From AC-32 sp963763475 (GTDB lineage Bacteria; Actinomycetota; Thermoleophilia; Gaiellales; Gaiellaceae): 64,000 nt of DNA. The stretch is taken from assembly GCA_963763475.1 (NCBI GenBank), contig CAVXOR010000003.1, forward strand, positions 186,001 to 250,000, read 5' to 3'. The notes under the pieces were generated by a model. The model saw nothing but the letters and a program-made list of their open reading frames with translations, made no database searches and was not told the DNA's origin. This document shows positions 34,259 to 43,622 of the stretch, piece after piece. The translations under genes were made by a program, and so were the position numbers. The first letter of the stretch is position 1. Every line of letters begins with the position of its first letter.

Positions 34259-37000
34259 CTACGAGGCGAGCCGCTCGTCGGCGGCGTCGTGCGCCACCGG
34301 CACCTCGAGCGGGAGCCCGAGGAAGACGTCGACCACGTTCGGATCGAACTGCGAGCCCGCGCCTTCGCGAAGCCGCCGACAGGCCTCCTCGCAGCTCAGC
34401 CGCTTGCGGTACGGCCGGTCGGTCGTCATCGCGTGGAACGCGTCGCAGACGAGGATGATCCGCGCCTCGAACGGGATCTGGTCGCCGGCCTTCTTGTCCG
34501 GGTAGCCCGCGCCGTCCCAGCGCTCGTGGCAGGAGCGGACGATCGTGCGCACCTCGGCGAGCCGCTCGATCGGCTGCAGGATCCGCTCGCCCAGCGCGGG
34601 GTGCGTCTCCATGATCGCGCGTTCTTCAGCGGAGAGCGGGCCCGGCTTGAGCAGGATGCTCGTCGGGATCCCGATCTTGCCGATGTCGTGGAAGAGGGCG
34701 CCCAGCTCCAGCCGCTTCAGCTCGACCCCTTCGAAGCCCATCGCCTTGCCGACCCGCAGAGTCATGTCCGTGATCCAGCGGGTGTGCGAGGAGGTGTACT
34801 CGTCGTTCGCCTCGAGCGCGTTGGCCAGCGCCTCGACCGTGGAGACGAACGTCTCCTCGAGGTTCTCGTAGCTACGGGCGCGCTCCAGCGCGACCGCAGC
34901 CTGGTACGAGATCCCGCCGAGCAGGCGGAGGATCTCCTCGTCCGTGTGCTCGCTGTCGGTGGTGGGCTCGCGAACGGAGATGAATCCTTCCAGTGCGCCG
35001 TCGGTCCGCAGTGGCGCGAGCGCGAGCTCGGGGCACGCGAGCCCGGGCGGGGAGGGAACGATGCGCTCGGCCTCCTCCGCGCACAGGAGGAAAGGCTCGG
35101 TGCGGTCGCCGATCGTCTCGCGGATCGCCCTGCTCGCGAGCGTGAGGTCGAGCATCGCCGCCGAGGAGGGGTCCTCGTCGTAGTCGGCATGGGCGCTGAT
35201 CCGGAAGTCGCCGTTCTCGTCCGGCAGCCAGAGGGCGCACTTCTTGCCGCCCAGCAACCTCCCGGCCGCGCCGACGGTCTCGACGCCGATGGCATCGGGC
35301 GTGGCCGCCTCGGAGATCGCGCCGGTGAACTCGAGCAGCGCCTTCAGGTGGTCCGCCTCGCGCCGCTGCGCCTCGTACAGGCGCGCGTTCTCGAGCGCGA
35401 CCGAGGCCTGGCCGGCCAGCACCTCGAGCAGGCGGACGTCGTCATCGTCGAACTGGTCGACGCCGAGCTTGGAGATCGCGATCACGCCAATCACGCGCGC
35501 GCCGTAGCAGAGCGGCACGGCGATCTGCGACTCCTCGATCATGTGCGTGCCGGGGATCATCACCGCGAACTCACACTCGAGCGTGTTCCCCACGAGCAGG
35601 GCCTCGGAAGTCCCGGCGACGTGGCCGGTGATGCCCTCGCCGATCCGGGTGCGCGGGAAGTCGACGCGCTCGCCGCTGCGCGAGAGCAGCTCGCCGCGGA
35701 AGGCGATCGGGACGACCCAGTCGCCCTCGATCACCGAGACGCGGCAGTTGTGGTAGTCGATCAGCAGCCGGAGCTCGTCGGCGATCACCTCGCCGATCTT
35801 GCGCACGTCGTTCAGCCGGTTGAGCTTGCCGGCCAGGCTCTGGAGCATCTTCAGGTGCGCGATCGAGCGGACGTCGCGGCCGCTCGCCGGCTTGCCGTCC
35901 GGCCGCTCGCTGGACCGCTCGTCGAAGAGAACGATCTGATTCTTGCCGCGCGCCTTGGCCGTCATCATCGCGGCCTCGGCGCAGGCGACGAGCTCGCGCG
36001 GGTTCATCGCGTGCTCGGGGCCCTGCGAGATGCCGACCGAGACCGTGACGTTGCCGGCCGGGCCGAACTCGACTTCGGCCAGAGTGTCCGTCAGCCGCCG
36101 CGCCAGCGCCTGCGCGTCGCCCGCGCCGCCGCTCGGCATGATCATCCCGAACTCCTCGCCGCCCAGCCGGCAGACGACGTCGGAGCCGCGCAGCGCGCCG
36201 CGCAGCAGCTCGGCCAGCTCGGTCAGCACCTGGTCGCCCGAGCCGTGGCCGTAGACGTCGTTGACGCGCTTGAAGTCGTCGATGTCGAGCATCAGCACGG
36301 CGACACTGTCGCGCGAGCGGTTTGCGCGGGTCAGCTCGGCCCGCAGGCGCTCGTGGAAGTAGCGGTGGTTGTAGAGGCCGGTCAGCGAGTCCGTCTGCGC
36401 CTGGTACTCGAGGCGCTCGCGGATCTGTGCGTTGTCGAGCGCGAGCGCGGCCGCGTCGGCGAAGCGGGTCGTCAGCTCGAACTCCTCGTCGCTGAAGCTC
36501 GCGTCCTCGCCGAGGCGGTAGATGTTGAGCACGCCCTTGACCAGGTCGCGCGCGATCAACGGGACGGTGATCAGGGCCTCCGCCTCGTCGGGCGGCGTTC
36601 CCGGCACCGTCTTCGTGCGAGGGTCGAGATGGGCCTGGTTCGTCCGCACCGGCTCGCGGTGGAGGGCGGCCCAGCCCGTGATGCCCTCGCCGAAGTCGGA
36701 GCGGCTCTCCATGATCTTCTCGGCCCACTTGTCGCGTGCCAGGACCGGAGTCAACTGGGTCTGCGAGTCGTCGGCCTGATAGATCGAAAGCGTGTCGTGC
36801 GGCACGAGCTCGGCGAGCGTGTCCGCGATGCGCTCGAGCAGGTTGTCGAGGCTGTGCTCCGAGAGGATGTCGTGGAAGACGTCCGCCAGCTGCCGGTACG
36901 ACTGGACGAGCGAATCAGGACGCGGGGCTTCGGGGACGGTGGATTCGCCGTCCGGCGCATGCGCAGGCGCAACAGCCGCAAGGTGATGCCGCACGGCCAT
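34259..37000 (-). CDS. Dual-domain cyclic di-GMP protein: GAF-GGDEF-GAF-GAF-HD-GYP
   Basis: 913 residues. GAF 1 about 30-175; GGDEF about 190-350 with active-site CRLGGEEFGMIMP (GGEEF is catalytically competent); two further GAF domains about 375-690; HD-GYP about 725-900 with LGALFHDIGKIGIP, METHPALGERIL and CHERWDGAGYPD. It should both make and degrade cyclic di-GMP, with three small-molecule or redox-sensing inputs and no transmembrane segment. The ATG at 37000 has a weak ribosome site. It is divergent from mscS across a 317-bp gap. Confidence 0.93.
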   Translation of the reverse strand: MAVRHHLAAVAPAHAPDGESTVPEAPRPDSLVQSYRQLADVFHDILSEHSLDNLLERIADTLAELVPHDTLSIYQADDSQTQLTPVLARDKWAEKIMESRSDFGEGITGWAALHREPVRTNQAHLDPRTKTVPGTPPDEAEALITVPLIARDLVKGVLNIYRLGEDASFSDEEFELTTRFADAAALALDNAQIRERLEYQAQTDSLTGLYNHRYFHERLRAELTRANRSRDSVAVLMLDIDDFKRVNDVYGHGSGDQVLTELAELLRGALRGSDVVCRLGGEEFGMIMPSGGAGDAQALARRLTDTLAEVEFGPAGNVTVSVGISQGPEHAMNPRELVACAEAAMMTAKARGKNQIVLFDERSSERPDGKPASGRDVRSIAHLKMLQSLAGKLNRLNDVRKIGEVIADELRLLIDYHNCRVSVIEGDWVVPIAFRGELLSRSGERVDFPRTRIGEGITGHVAGTSEALLVGNTLECEFAVMIPGTHMIEESQIAVPLCYGARVIGVIAISKLGVDQFDDDDVRLLEVLAGQASVALENARLYEAQRREADHLKALLEFTGAISEAATPDAIGVETVGAAGRLLGGKKCALWLPDENGDFRISAHADYDEDPSSAAMLDLTLASRAIRETIGDRTEPFLLCAEEAERIVPSPPGLACPELALAPLRTDGALEGFISVREPTTDSEHTDEEILRLLGGISYQAAVALERARSYENLEETFVSTVEALANALEANDEYTSSHTRWITDMTLRVGKAMGFEGVELKRLELGALFHDIGKIGIPTSILLKPGPLSAEERAIMETHPALGERILQPIERLAEVRTIVRSCHERWDGAGYPDKKAGDQIPFEARIILVCDAFHAMTTDRPYRKRLSCEEACRRLREGAGSQFDPNVVDVFLGLPLEVPVAHDAADERLAS

Positions 37001-37317
37001 AGTTTCCCGGTACAGCGGGCACGAGTGATCCCCCGAAAAGGGGAACTTCAGAACGAGCAGATACGCCTCGATCGAGGCAGCCAGCAGGGCCAGGCCGTTG
37101 ACCGCGACCTCGGTTCGGCTTGAGGCGAGCGGGCGGACGCGGAACCGCGGTCGCGGGCACCGCGCCCAGCACGAGCCACGGGGAGATGCCGCCTACCCGC
37201 GATTCCGGTTGGCTCGGGCGCTTTGCTTCCTCGTTTTGCTGCTCGTTGGTTAAGCGCTTGTAAGGACCTTTGTGCGAGACGCACCAAGCCCTTTCGTTCT
37301 CGCTAGCTTGGCCGTTG
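37001..37317. other. Divergent intergenic region
   Basis: Promoters for the cyclic di-GMP protein (left) and the mechanosensitive channel (right) must lie here. I see no clear consensus boxes, no RNA gene and no credible ORF. Confidence 0.4.
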
Positions 37318-38220
37318 ATGACCGCAAATTCGCTCACGTTTCTCGACAACCGGGTGACCATCGTCCTGGCTGCCTTTGCCGCCGCCTGGCTAGTGTCACG
37401 CATCAGCGGCGCGGTGGCCGGCCGTGTCTTGAACTGGCACGAGCGCCGGCACGTCGGCACCGACCCCGGTGAGACCGCCAAGCTGACCGAGGTCAAGCGG
37501 CACGAGACGCTGGTGGCCCTGATCCGCACGGGGATCGCCTACGCCGGCTTCGCTGCGGCCGCCGTGCTCGCCCTCGCCGAGCTGATTGGCGGTGTCGACC
37601 GGCTGGCGGCCCTGGCGGGCGCGTCCTTCCTGCTGATCCTCGTCGGCTTCTCGGTCCAGCGCGTTCTGACCGACATCATCGCCGGCTTCGCGATGTTCTC
37701 CGAGCGCTGGTACGCGGTCGGAGACACGATCGCCGTCCCGACGCTCGAGCTGCAGGGGGTCGTTGAGGACGTCTCGCTACGCCGGACGAAGCTGCGCACG
37801 CTCGACGGGGAGTCGATCCACATCCACAACTCGCAGATCCCCGCCGTCAAGGTGCTCCCGCGGGGGGTCAAGGAGCTCGCGATCGAGCTGTTCGTCACCG
37901 ACCGCGAGCGCGGCGCCGAGCTGATCGCGTTCGTCACCACGCTGCTGCCCGAAGGCCCGACCACCTTCGTCCGCAAGCCGTGGGTCGACGCCATCGAGGA
38001 GCTCTCGCCGTCCCTCGTCCGGATCGCGCTCCGCGCGACCACGGCGCCGGGACGCGAGTGGCTCGTCGAGAGCTTCTACTCCGACCTGCTGAAGGAGAAG
38101 GCCGAGCCCGGCCTGATCGTGCACGGGCCAATCGTGCTTGCGGTGGACGAGACCGCCTCGCGGAGCTTCGCCCGCGCCAGCGCCGCGATGCGCTGGCAGG
38201 CCCGCCGCGAAGCGGCTTAA
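37318..38220 (+). CDS. Mechanosensitive ion channel, MscS family
   Basis: 300 residues from the ATG at 37318 (MTANSLTFLDNRVTIV). Three N-terminal helices (VTIVLAAFAAAWLVS, TGIAYAGFAAAAVLALAELI, LAALAGASFLLILVGFSVQR) are followed by the MscS pore-lining stretch ending VLTDIIAGFAMFSERWYAVGD. The beta domain has VEDVSLRRTKLRTLDGESI and IHNSQIPAVKVLP. It opens under membrane tension during osmotic downshock. Its stop overlaps the convergent membrane protein by 4 bp. Confidence 0.93.
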   Translation: MTANSLTFLDNRVTIVLAAFAAAWLVSRISGAVAGRVLNWHERRHVGTDPGETAKLTEVKRHETLVALIRTGIAYAGFAAAAVLALAELIGGVDRLAALAGASFLLILVGFSVQRVLTDIIAGFAMFSERWYAVGDTIAVPTLELQGVVEDVSLRRTKLRTLDGESIHIHNSQIPAVKVLPRGVKELAIELFVTDRERGAELIAFVTTLLPEGPTTFVRKPWVDAIEELSPSLVRIALRATTAPGREWLVESFYSDLLKEKAEPGLIVHGPIVLAVDETASRSFARASAAMRWQARREAA

Positions 38221-39254
38221 GCGGCCTCTTCTGCTTCCTCCAGCTCGCGCCTGAGCTCCTCCACCCTGGGGAGCACGGCGAGCGCGGGCAGGATCGGCAG
38301 CCAAAGGTTGAAGAGCCGGTAGACCACGACTCCGAGCAGGGCGCGCACGAACGGGAAGCCGACCCAGGTCAGCGCGAAGGTGAGCGCGATCTCGACGATC
38401 CCCGCCCCGCCCGCGGGCAGCGAGCGGCGCGTCAGCACGTAGCCGGTGGCGTAGCCGATGATCAGCGCCGGCAACGAGAGCCTCGGGTTGCCGAAGAGCT
38501 GCAGCGCGCCCCAGAGGCAGGCGATGTCCCCCGCCCAGTAGGCCGCCGTCCCGAGCAGGCCGAGACCGTGCTCGCGCGGGGGCGCGACGAACATCGAGCG
38601 CAGGATCGAGAGCCCGGCCACAGCGTGGGCAAAGGCCTGACGGACACGGCCGCCGCCCCTCGCTTGTGAGTAACGCGGCGCTCGCTTCGGCGAGGTCAGC
38701 CAGACCGCAACGAAGGCACCGGGGATCACGAGCAGCCAGGGCAGCGTCAGCGTCAGCGGCACGTCCTCACCGGAGACGAGCAGCGCGATTGCCGAGCAGA
38801 GCGCGGCCGGGGCGAGCACGGCGTACTCGAGCGCGCCGAGCGCGAGCACTCTCGCGACCGCGCCGTCGCGGTCCTCGCCCGCGCTGCGCAGGGCCCAGTA
38901 GTCGACCGCGAAGCCGCCGCTCGTCCGCGTGGCCGCGAACACCCCGAAGCCGGCGACCACGGTCTGCAGCGAGCGCCCGAAGCTCAGGCTGGGGCCGCCG
39001 TCGACCCTGGCCGTGTCGCGCACCGCGAGCACGTAGCCCGCATACGCAAGCAGCTCGCCGCCGAGGCAGAGCACCAGCCAGGCGGGGTGAAGGTGTCGCG
39101 CCGCGCGGTCGAGCCGCTCCCCGCCGGCGATGTCGGCGAGCCCCGCCACCGCTCCGAGCGCAAGCACGGCCGGCACCACGAGCACGAGCAACGGGCGGCG
39201 CTCGAGCCAGTCCCGCCCGCGGCGGAGCGGCCCTGGGCGGGTTGGCGGCGACAC
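38217..39254 (-). CDS. Integral membrane protein, lysylphosphatidylglycerol synthase transmembrane (UPF0104) type
   Basis: 345 residues, about eight membrane helices, with motifs common to the LPG-synthase flippase domain: GFGVFAATRTSGGFAVDYWA, RRSLPAGGAGIVEIALTFAL and VVYRLFNLWLPIL. The catalytic aminoacyl-transferase part is absent. Such stand-alone proteins move lipids or are of unknown role. It is convergent with mscS and divergent from pepD. Confidence 0.82.
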   Translation of the reverse strand: MSPPTRPGPLRRGRDWLERRPLLVLVVPAVLALGAVAGLADIAGGERLDRAARHLHPAWLVLCLGGELLAYAGYVLAVRDTARVDGGPSLSFGRSLQTVVAGFGVFAATRTSGGFAVDYWALRSAGEDRDGAVARVLALGALEYAVLAPAALCSAIALLVSGEDVPLTLTLPWLLVIPGAFVAVWLTSPKRAPRYSQARGGGRVRQAFAHAVAGLSILRSMFVAPPREHGLGLLGTAAYWAGDIACLWGALQLFGNPRLSLPALIIGYATGYVLTRRSLPAGGAGIVEIALTFALTWVGFPFVRALLGVVVYRLFNLWLPILPALAVLPRVEELRRELEEAEEAA

Positions 39255-39410
39255 GCTTCAACGCTAGTCGAGCCGGCCGCGAAAACGAGATCGACTCGTG
39301 ACCGCCCTCGGACGACTTCAGTCGAAAGGCCGATCATCCAAACAGGGTGATGGCGATTTCGGTCGCCCATGTGACGCTCGCCACCGCCGGGAAAGCGGAG
39401 AGGAGCAGAG

Positions 39411-40892
39411 ATGGCCACGCAGACATCGGTGTTGGCGGGGGTCGAGCCCAGGAGCTTCTGGGAGCACTTCGAGACGCTGACGACGATCGCGCGCCCCTCC
39501 CGCCAGGAGGAGCCGGTGATCGAGCACGTGCGCGCCTGGGCCGACCGGCACGGGTTCGAGCTGAAGCAGGACGAGGCCCGGAACCTCGTGATCGACGTGC
39601 CCGCGACTCAGGGACGCGAGTCTGCGCCGAAGGTGACCCTGCAAGGCCACCTCGACATGGTCTGCGAGCGGCAGCCGGACAGCCCGAACGACCCGACCGA
39701 GGGGCGCATCGAGCTCGTCCGCGACGGCGACTGGCTGACTGCCAACGGCACGACGCTCGGCGCGGACGACGGCGTCGCGATCGCCGCGATGATGGCGCTG
39801 GTCGAGGACGAGTCGGTCGAGCACGGCCCACTCGAGCTGCTGATGACGGTCGCCGAGGAGGTGGGCCTGGAGGGCGCGAACGGCCTCGACGGCTCGCTCG
39901 TGCAGGGCAGGATCTTCGTCAACCTCGACAGCGAGGAGGACGGCAAGCTGACCGTCGGCTGCGCGGGCAGCACCGACACCTGGGTGCGCATCGCGCAGGA
40001 ACGCGCGCCGGTCGACGACGGCGCGGTCACGCTCTCGGCGACGGCGAGCGGCGGGCTCGGCGGCCACTCGGGCACGAACATCCAGCTCGGGCGCTCGAAT
40101 GCCGTGAAGGTGCTCGGGCGTGCGCTGCGCGAAGCGTTCGCGACCGTTCCCTTCCGGCTCGTCTCGCTGGACGGCGGGAAGAGCCGAAACGCGATCCCGC
40201 GCGACGCCAAGGCCGTGGTCTCGGTGGCGCCCGGCGCCGAAGCTGACTTCCGCAAGGCGCTCGAAACCGCCACCGCGACGATCGCCGATTCGTTCGCGAA
40301 GACCGACAAGGGCGTGACCGTAGAGGTGGACTCGGCCCCCGACGCCTCCGACGCCTGGACCGACGAGAGCACCGCCTCGCTGCTGGACGCGGTCGCGCTC
40401 GTCCCGACGGGCCCGCTCGCGCTCAGCCCCGACTTCGACGACCTGATCGAGACCAGCACCTCGCTCGGGGAGGCCGTCACCGAGGGCGACACGCTGACGC
40501 TGCACAGCCTCTCGCGCTCCTCGAACGACTCGGCCCTGCCCGAGGTGATCGGGGGACTCGACGCAATCGCCCGCCTCACGGGCGGGACGCTCGAGGTCAA
40601 GCACAACTACGGCGGCTGGCGACCGGACCTCGACTCGCCCGCGCTCGTGGTGGCCCGTCGGGTCTACGAGAACCTCTTCGGCGAGCCGCCGATCGTCACT
40701 GCGGTCCACGCCGGCCTCGAGACGGCGGTCGTCGGCGACAAGGTCGAAGGGCTCGACATGATCTCGTTCGGGCCCCAGATCGAGGCGCCGCATTCGCCCG
40801 ACGAGCGCGTGAGCATCCCGACTGCCGAGCGGTTCTATCGGCTGACGGTCGGGTTCGTCGAAGAGATCTCGAAGCCCGGAGGTGGAGCGTGA
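39411..40892 (+). CDS. pepD: Aminoacyl-histidine dipeptidase (M20 family)
   Basis: 493 residues, full length. M20 metal ligands are visible: His in LQGHLDMVCER (about residue 80), Asp in LGADDGVAIAAMMALV (about 118), and the Glu pair in AEEVGLEGANGLDG. The lid/dimerisation insert spans about residues 205-390. It hydrolyses Xaa-His dipeptides such as carnosine. It is first in a three-gene operon with a membrane-anchored hypothetical (4-bp GTGA overlap) and a Dcu-type transporter, suggesting peptide or amino-acid catabolism. Confidence 0.93.
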   Translation: MATQTSVLAGVEPRSFWEHFETLTTIARPSRQEEPVIEHVRAWADRHGFELKQDEARNLVIDVPATQGRESAPKVTLQGHLDMVCERQPDSPNDPTEGRIELVRDGDWLTANGTTLGADDGVAIAAMMALVEDESVEHGPLELLMTVAEEVGLEGANGLDGSLVQGRIFVNLDSEEDGKLTVGCAGSTDTWVRIAQERAPVDDGAVTLSATASGGLGGHSGTNIQLGRSNAVKVLGRALREAFATVPFRLVSLDGGKSRNAIPRDAKAVVSVAPGAEADFRKALETATATIADSFAKTDKGVTVEVDSAPDASDAWTDESTASLLDAVALVPTGPLALSPDFDDLIETSTSLGEAVTEGDTLTLHSLSRSSNDSALPEVIGGLDAIARLTGGTLEVKHNYGGWRPDLDSPALVVARRVYENLFGEPPIVTAVHAGLETAVVGDKVEGLDMISFGPQIEAPHSPDERVSIPTAERFYRLTVGFVEEISKPGGGA

Positions 40893-41497
40893 GCCGAACG
40901 CTCTGGATCGTGGTCGGGCTCATCGTCGGCCTGATTCTCCTCATGTCGTTCACGGCCGCGGCCAGCAACGGCCGCGACAACAGCGGCGAAACCGTTCGCG
41001 CCGAGCGCTGGGCCGACGACGTGTGCGGCACCGTCGGCGCCTGGCAGGGCCAGCTGAAGGACATTCGCGAGGAGCTGCGGCACAACAACTGGGCCGCGCG
41101 GCGCAGCGACGGCTCGACCGGCGACTCGCAGGAGCAGGTCGTGACCGTCCACGACGCGGTCAACCGGGCGATGCGCGCCACGCAGGAGACGCTGCAGGAG
41201 GGGCTCAAGCGTGCCGGGATCCCGGACGTCGACCAGGGCGAGCAGGCTTCGGCCATCGTCCGTCAGTGGGCTGACCGGACCGAGCTGAACCTCCGCGTAG
41301 CGAAGGCACAGATCAGGCAGCGGCCGACCTCGGTCGCGGAAGCGTTCGCCTCGCTAGTCCCGCCGATCACCGCGCTCGCCAGATCGGCGGTCGACGGTCG
41401 CGCGGCGATTGCCAAGGTCGAGGCGCTCGATTCTGAGCTCGAAGACGCGTTCAACCGCAGCGGAACCTGCAGGCGCCTCTTGGAGAAGAAGGCATGA
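40889..41497 (+). CDS. Membrane-anchored hypothetical protein (202 aa)
   Basis: GTG overlapping the pepD stop. One N-terminal helix (LWIVVGLIVGLILLMSFTAA) then an extracytoplasmic helical domain: RWADDVCGTVGAWQGQL, DAVNRAMRATQETLQEGLKR and SALARSAVDGRAAIAK-like repeats, closing NRSGTCRRLLEKKA. The two Cys may pair. No family recognised. The stop overlaps the start of the next gene (ATGA), so it is probably translated with the transporter. Confidence 0.7.
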   Translation: MSRTLWIVVGLIVGLILLMSFTAAASNGRDNSGETVRAERWADDVCGTVGAWQGQLKDIREELRHNNWAARRSDGSTGDSQEQVVTVHDAVNRAMRATQETLQEGLKRAGIPDVDQGEQASAIVRQWADRTELNLRVAKAQIRQRPTSVAEAFASLVPPITALARSAVDGRAAIAKVEALDSELEDAFNRSGTCRRLLEKKA

Positions 41498-43053
41498 GGC
41501 GCCTGCTGACGATCGCCTTCGCCTGCGCGCTACTCGGAGTCGCCGGCTTCATCGCGGTCTCCTCCTTCAACCCGCACAGCACTGGCGCCGCGACCACCAC
41601 GTCGTCCACGACCGGCGCGACAGGACCGACCGGGGCCACCGGCGCAACCGGCACCACTGGCGCTGCCGGCGCCGTGCCCACCGCGCCGACGCCCGAGCCC
41701 GCCGACACCTCGACGAGCAGCAGCGACTGGGTCCTGATCGCGATCGAGGGCCTGATCGTGATCGGCTTCATCGCACTGGGCGTTCGCTCAGGCGGAATCG
41801 GCCTCGGGCTCTGGGGAGGCGTCGGCACGCTGATCCTCGTCTTCGGCTTCGGCCTGGACCCGGGAGAGCCGCCCTTCGACGCGATGCTGATCATCATCGC
41901 GGTGATCTCTGCCGCCGCCGCGATGGAGGCCGCCGGCGGGGTCGACTACATGGTCACGATCGCGAGCAAGGCTCTGCGCGCTCGGCCCCAGTCGATCAAC
42001 TTCGTCGCGCCCTACGTCTCGTACCTGCTCTGCATCCTCACCGGGACGAGCAACACCTTCTACTCAATCATCCCGGTGATCAACGAGGTCTCGTTCGCGA
42101 ACAGGATCCGGCCCGAGCGTCCGCTCGCGGGCTCTACCGTCGCTTCGGCGCTCGGAATTACCTCGAGCCCGGTCGCGGCGGCGATGGCGACGATCCTGCC
42201 GCTCGTCGAGGTCTACGACTACAACCTCGTCGACGTCCTGCTGATCACGATCCCGGCGAGCATCGTCGGCATTTTCGTGATGTCGCTCGTGATGAGCCGT
42301 CACGGCACCGACCTCGAACAAGACGCGGAATACCAGCGGCGGCTCCAGGCAGGCCACGTGACCCCGCCGAAGGCTTCGAGCGACATCCAGCTGATGGCCT
42401 ACGCCAAGCGCAGCGTCGCGATCTTCCTCGGCGCGGTGCTCGTGATCTGCATCTTCGGCCTCTTCGAAGGCATCCGGCCGACGGTCGCAGCGGAGGAGGG
42501 CGGCGGGCTCGAGCCGCTCGCGGTAACGCCGATCATCCAGATGGTGATGCTGACGGCCGGCGCGTTGATCCTGCTGCTGTGCAAGGTCAAGGCGTCGGAC
42601 ATCCCGAACATGCCGATCTTCAAGTCGGGGATGGTCGCGATGATCGCGCTCTTCGGGATCGCTTGGATGGCCGACACGTTCATCGCGAACAACGAGGACG
42701 CGATCGTCTCGGCTCTTGGCGACCTCGCCGGCAAGTGGCCGTTCATGATCGCGGTGGCGATCTTCGGCGTCGCGGCGCTCACGACCAGCCAGTCGGCCGC
42801 AACGAGAACCATGGTCCCGCTCGGGTTAGCACTCGGCATAGGCGCGGGCTACATGATCGCGATGTGGACCGCGGTTTCCGGCGTGCTCTTCCTGCCGGCC
42901 AACGGCACGCAGATCGCCGCCGCCGAGGCGGACACGACGGGGACGACCACGCTCGGCAAGCGCGTCATCGACCACTCGTTCCAGCTGCCGCTGCAGATCG
43001 CGTGGATCACGACTGCGCTCGTCGGCATGGCGATCGTGGCGATCTTCCACTAG
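41494..43053 (+). CDS. Dcu-family C4-dicarboxylate transporter with added N-terminal collagen-like segment
   Basis: 519 residues. A first helix (LLTIAFACALLGVAGFIAVS) is followed by a Thr/Gly/Ala-rich stretch (TGATGPTGATGATGTTGAAG), then about ten helices with the Dcu signature GTSNTFYSIIPVINEVSF and ALGITSSPVAAAMATIL. DcuA/B exchange fumarate, aspartate or malate for succinate. The extra low-complexity N-terminal arm is not part of the canonical family (about 430-445 residues). Third gene of the pepD operon. Confidence 0.88.
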   Translation: MRRLLTIAFACALLGVAGFIAVSSFNPHSTGAATTTSSTTGATGPTGATGATGTTGAAGAVPTAPTPEPADTSTSSSDWVLIAIEGLIVIGFIALGVRSGGIGLGLWGGVGTLILVFGFGLDPGEPPFDAMLIIIAVISAAAAMEAAGGVDYMVTIASKALRARPQSINFVAPYVSYLLCILTGTSNTFYSIIPVINEVSFANRIRPERPLAGSTVASALGITSSPVAAAMATILPLVEVYDYNLVDVLLITIPASIVGIFVMSLVMSRHGTDLEQDAEYQRRLQAGHVTPPKASSDIQLMAYAKRSVAIFLGAVLVICIFGLFEGIRPTVAAEEGGGLEPLAVTPIIQMVMLTAGALILLLCKVKASDIPNMPIFKSGMVAMIALFGIAWMADTFIANNEDAIVSALGDLAGKWPFMIAVAIFGVAALTTSQSAATRTMVPLGLALGIGAGYMIAMWTAVSGVLFLPANGTQIAAAEADTTGTTTLGKRVIDHSFQLPLQIAWITTALVGMAIVAIFH

Positions 43054-43091
43054 TTCTCCACGCTCAGGCTTAGCCGGCCGGCCCTGGCTAG

Positions 43092-43152
43092 CGGCGGGGG
43101 TGGGATTCGAACCCACGAGCGCCTGTTACGGCGCTAGCGGTTTTCAAGACCG
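43092..43152 (-). repeat. Element B attachment repeat (displaced tRNA-Ser 3' part)
   Basis: 61 bases identical to 47739-47799: the tRNA discriminator, 3' acceptor strand, T arm, variable arm and anticodon stem-loop, but no 5' half. The expected scar of integration into the tRNA 3' end. It is 12 bp from the integrase stop. Confidence 0.92.
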
Positions 43153-43163
43153 GCGCCAACGCA

Positions 43164-43484
43164 CTAGGGAAGCCGGATCGCGCTGCTCCGGCTCCAGTCC
43201 TGCTCCAGCAAGGCGTCGAGCAGCTCCGCGGCCTCGGCCTCGTTTCCTGGGAGCAGATGGCCGTAGCGGTCGAGCGTGATCGAGATCGAGGCATGGCCCA
43301 TGTAGGTAGCGAGCGCCTTCACGTTCACCCCGGCACGGATCATCAGCGAAGCGAACGTATGCCGTGCCTCGTGCAGCGTGATCGGCTCGAGTTTGTGCTT
43401 CTGCCAGCGCGCCTGCGCCTGCAGCGCGAGCTTGCGATCGTCGAACACTTTCACGCCGTCGAGCGAGAAAATCAGGCCGGCGTC
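43164..43484 (-). pseudogene. Tyrosine recombinase (integrase) C-terminal fragment
   Basis: About 106 codons, open only from 43484 where an in-frame stop blocks the 5' side. The catalytic half is clear: ITLHEARHTFASLMIRAG has the HxxR box, and HASISITLDRYGHLLP has the nucleophilic Tyr. The N-terminal arm- and core-binding domains and the first catalytic Arg are missing. Its 3' end abuts the att repeat, the normal position for tRNA-specific integrases. Element B therefore cannot excise by itself. Confidence 0.85.
43191..43208. promoter_or_regulatory. Candidate integrase arm-type repeats, element B left arm
   Basis: GCTCCAG occurs twice (43191, 43202) inside the integrase 3' end, and AGTCCTGCTCCAG (43196-43208) recurs exactly at 47634-47646 inside the other end. 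Confidence 0.4.
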
Positions 43485-43489
43485 TCAGC

Positions 43490-43622
43490 GACGAGTGCGA
43501 GGCTGCCTGGCTACCGGACGACCAGGAGCGCTGGTCCGCCTGCCTCGCCGGCGACGACCTCCGACGAGCCGGGCGAGCTCGTCTTCTACTGCCCGGAATG
43601 CGCCGAGCGCGAGTTCGCATAG
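43490..43622 (+). pseudogene. C-terminal remnant of a zinc-ribbon-type small protein
   Basis: Plus strand reads DECEAAWLPDDQERWSACLA then, after a one-base shift near 43550, SDEPGELVFYCPECAEREFA and stop. The spaced Cys (CEA, CPEC) and the final CAEREFA resemble short zinc-ribbon proteins common in actinobacteria. The 5' end stops where the integrase fragment begins on the opposite strand, so a recombination junction near 43484-43490 cut both genes. Confidence 0.55.
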
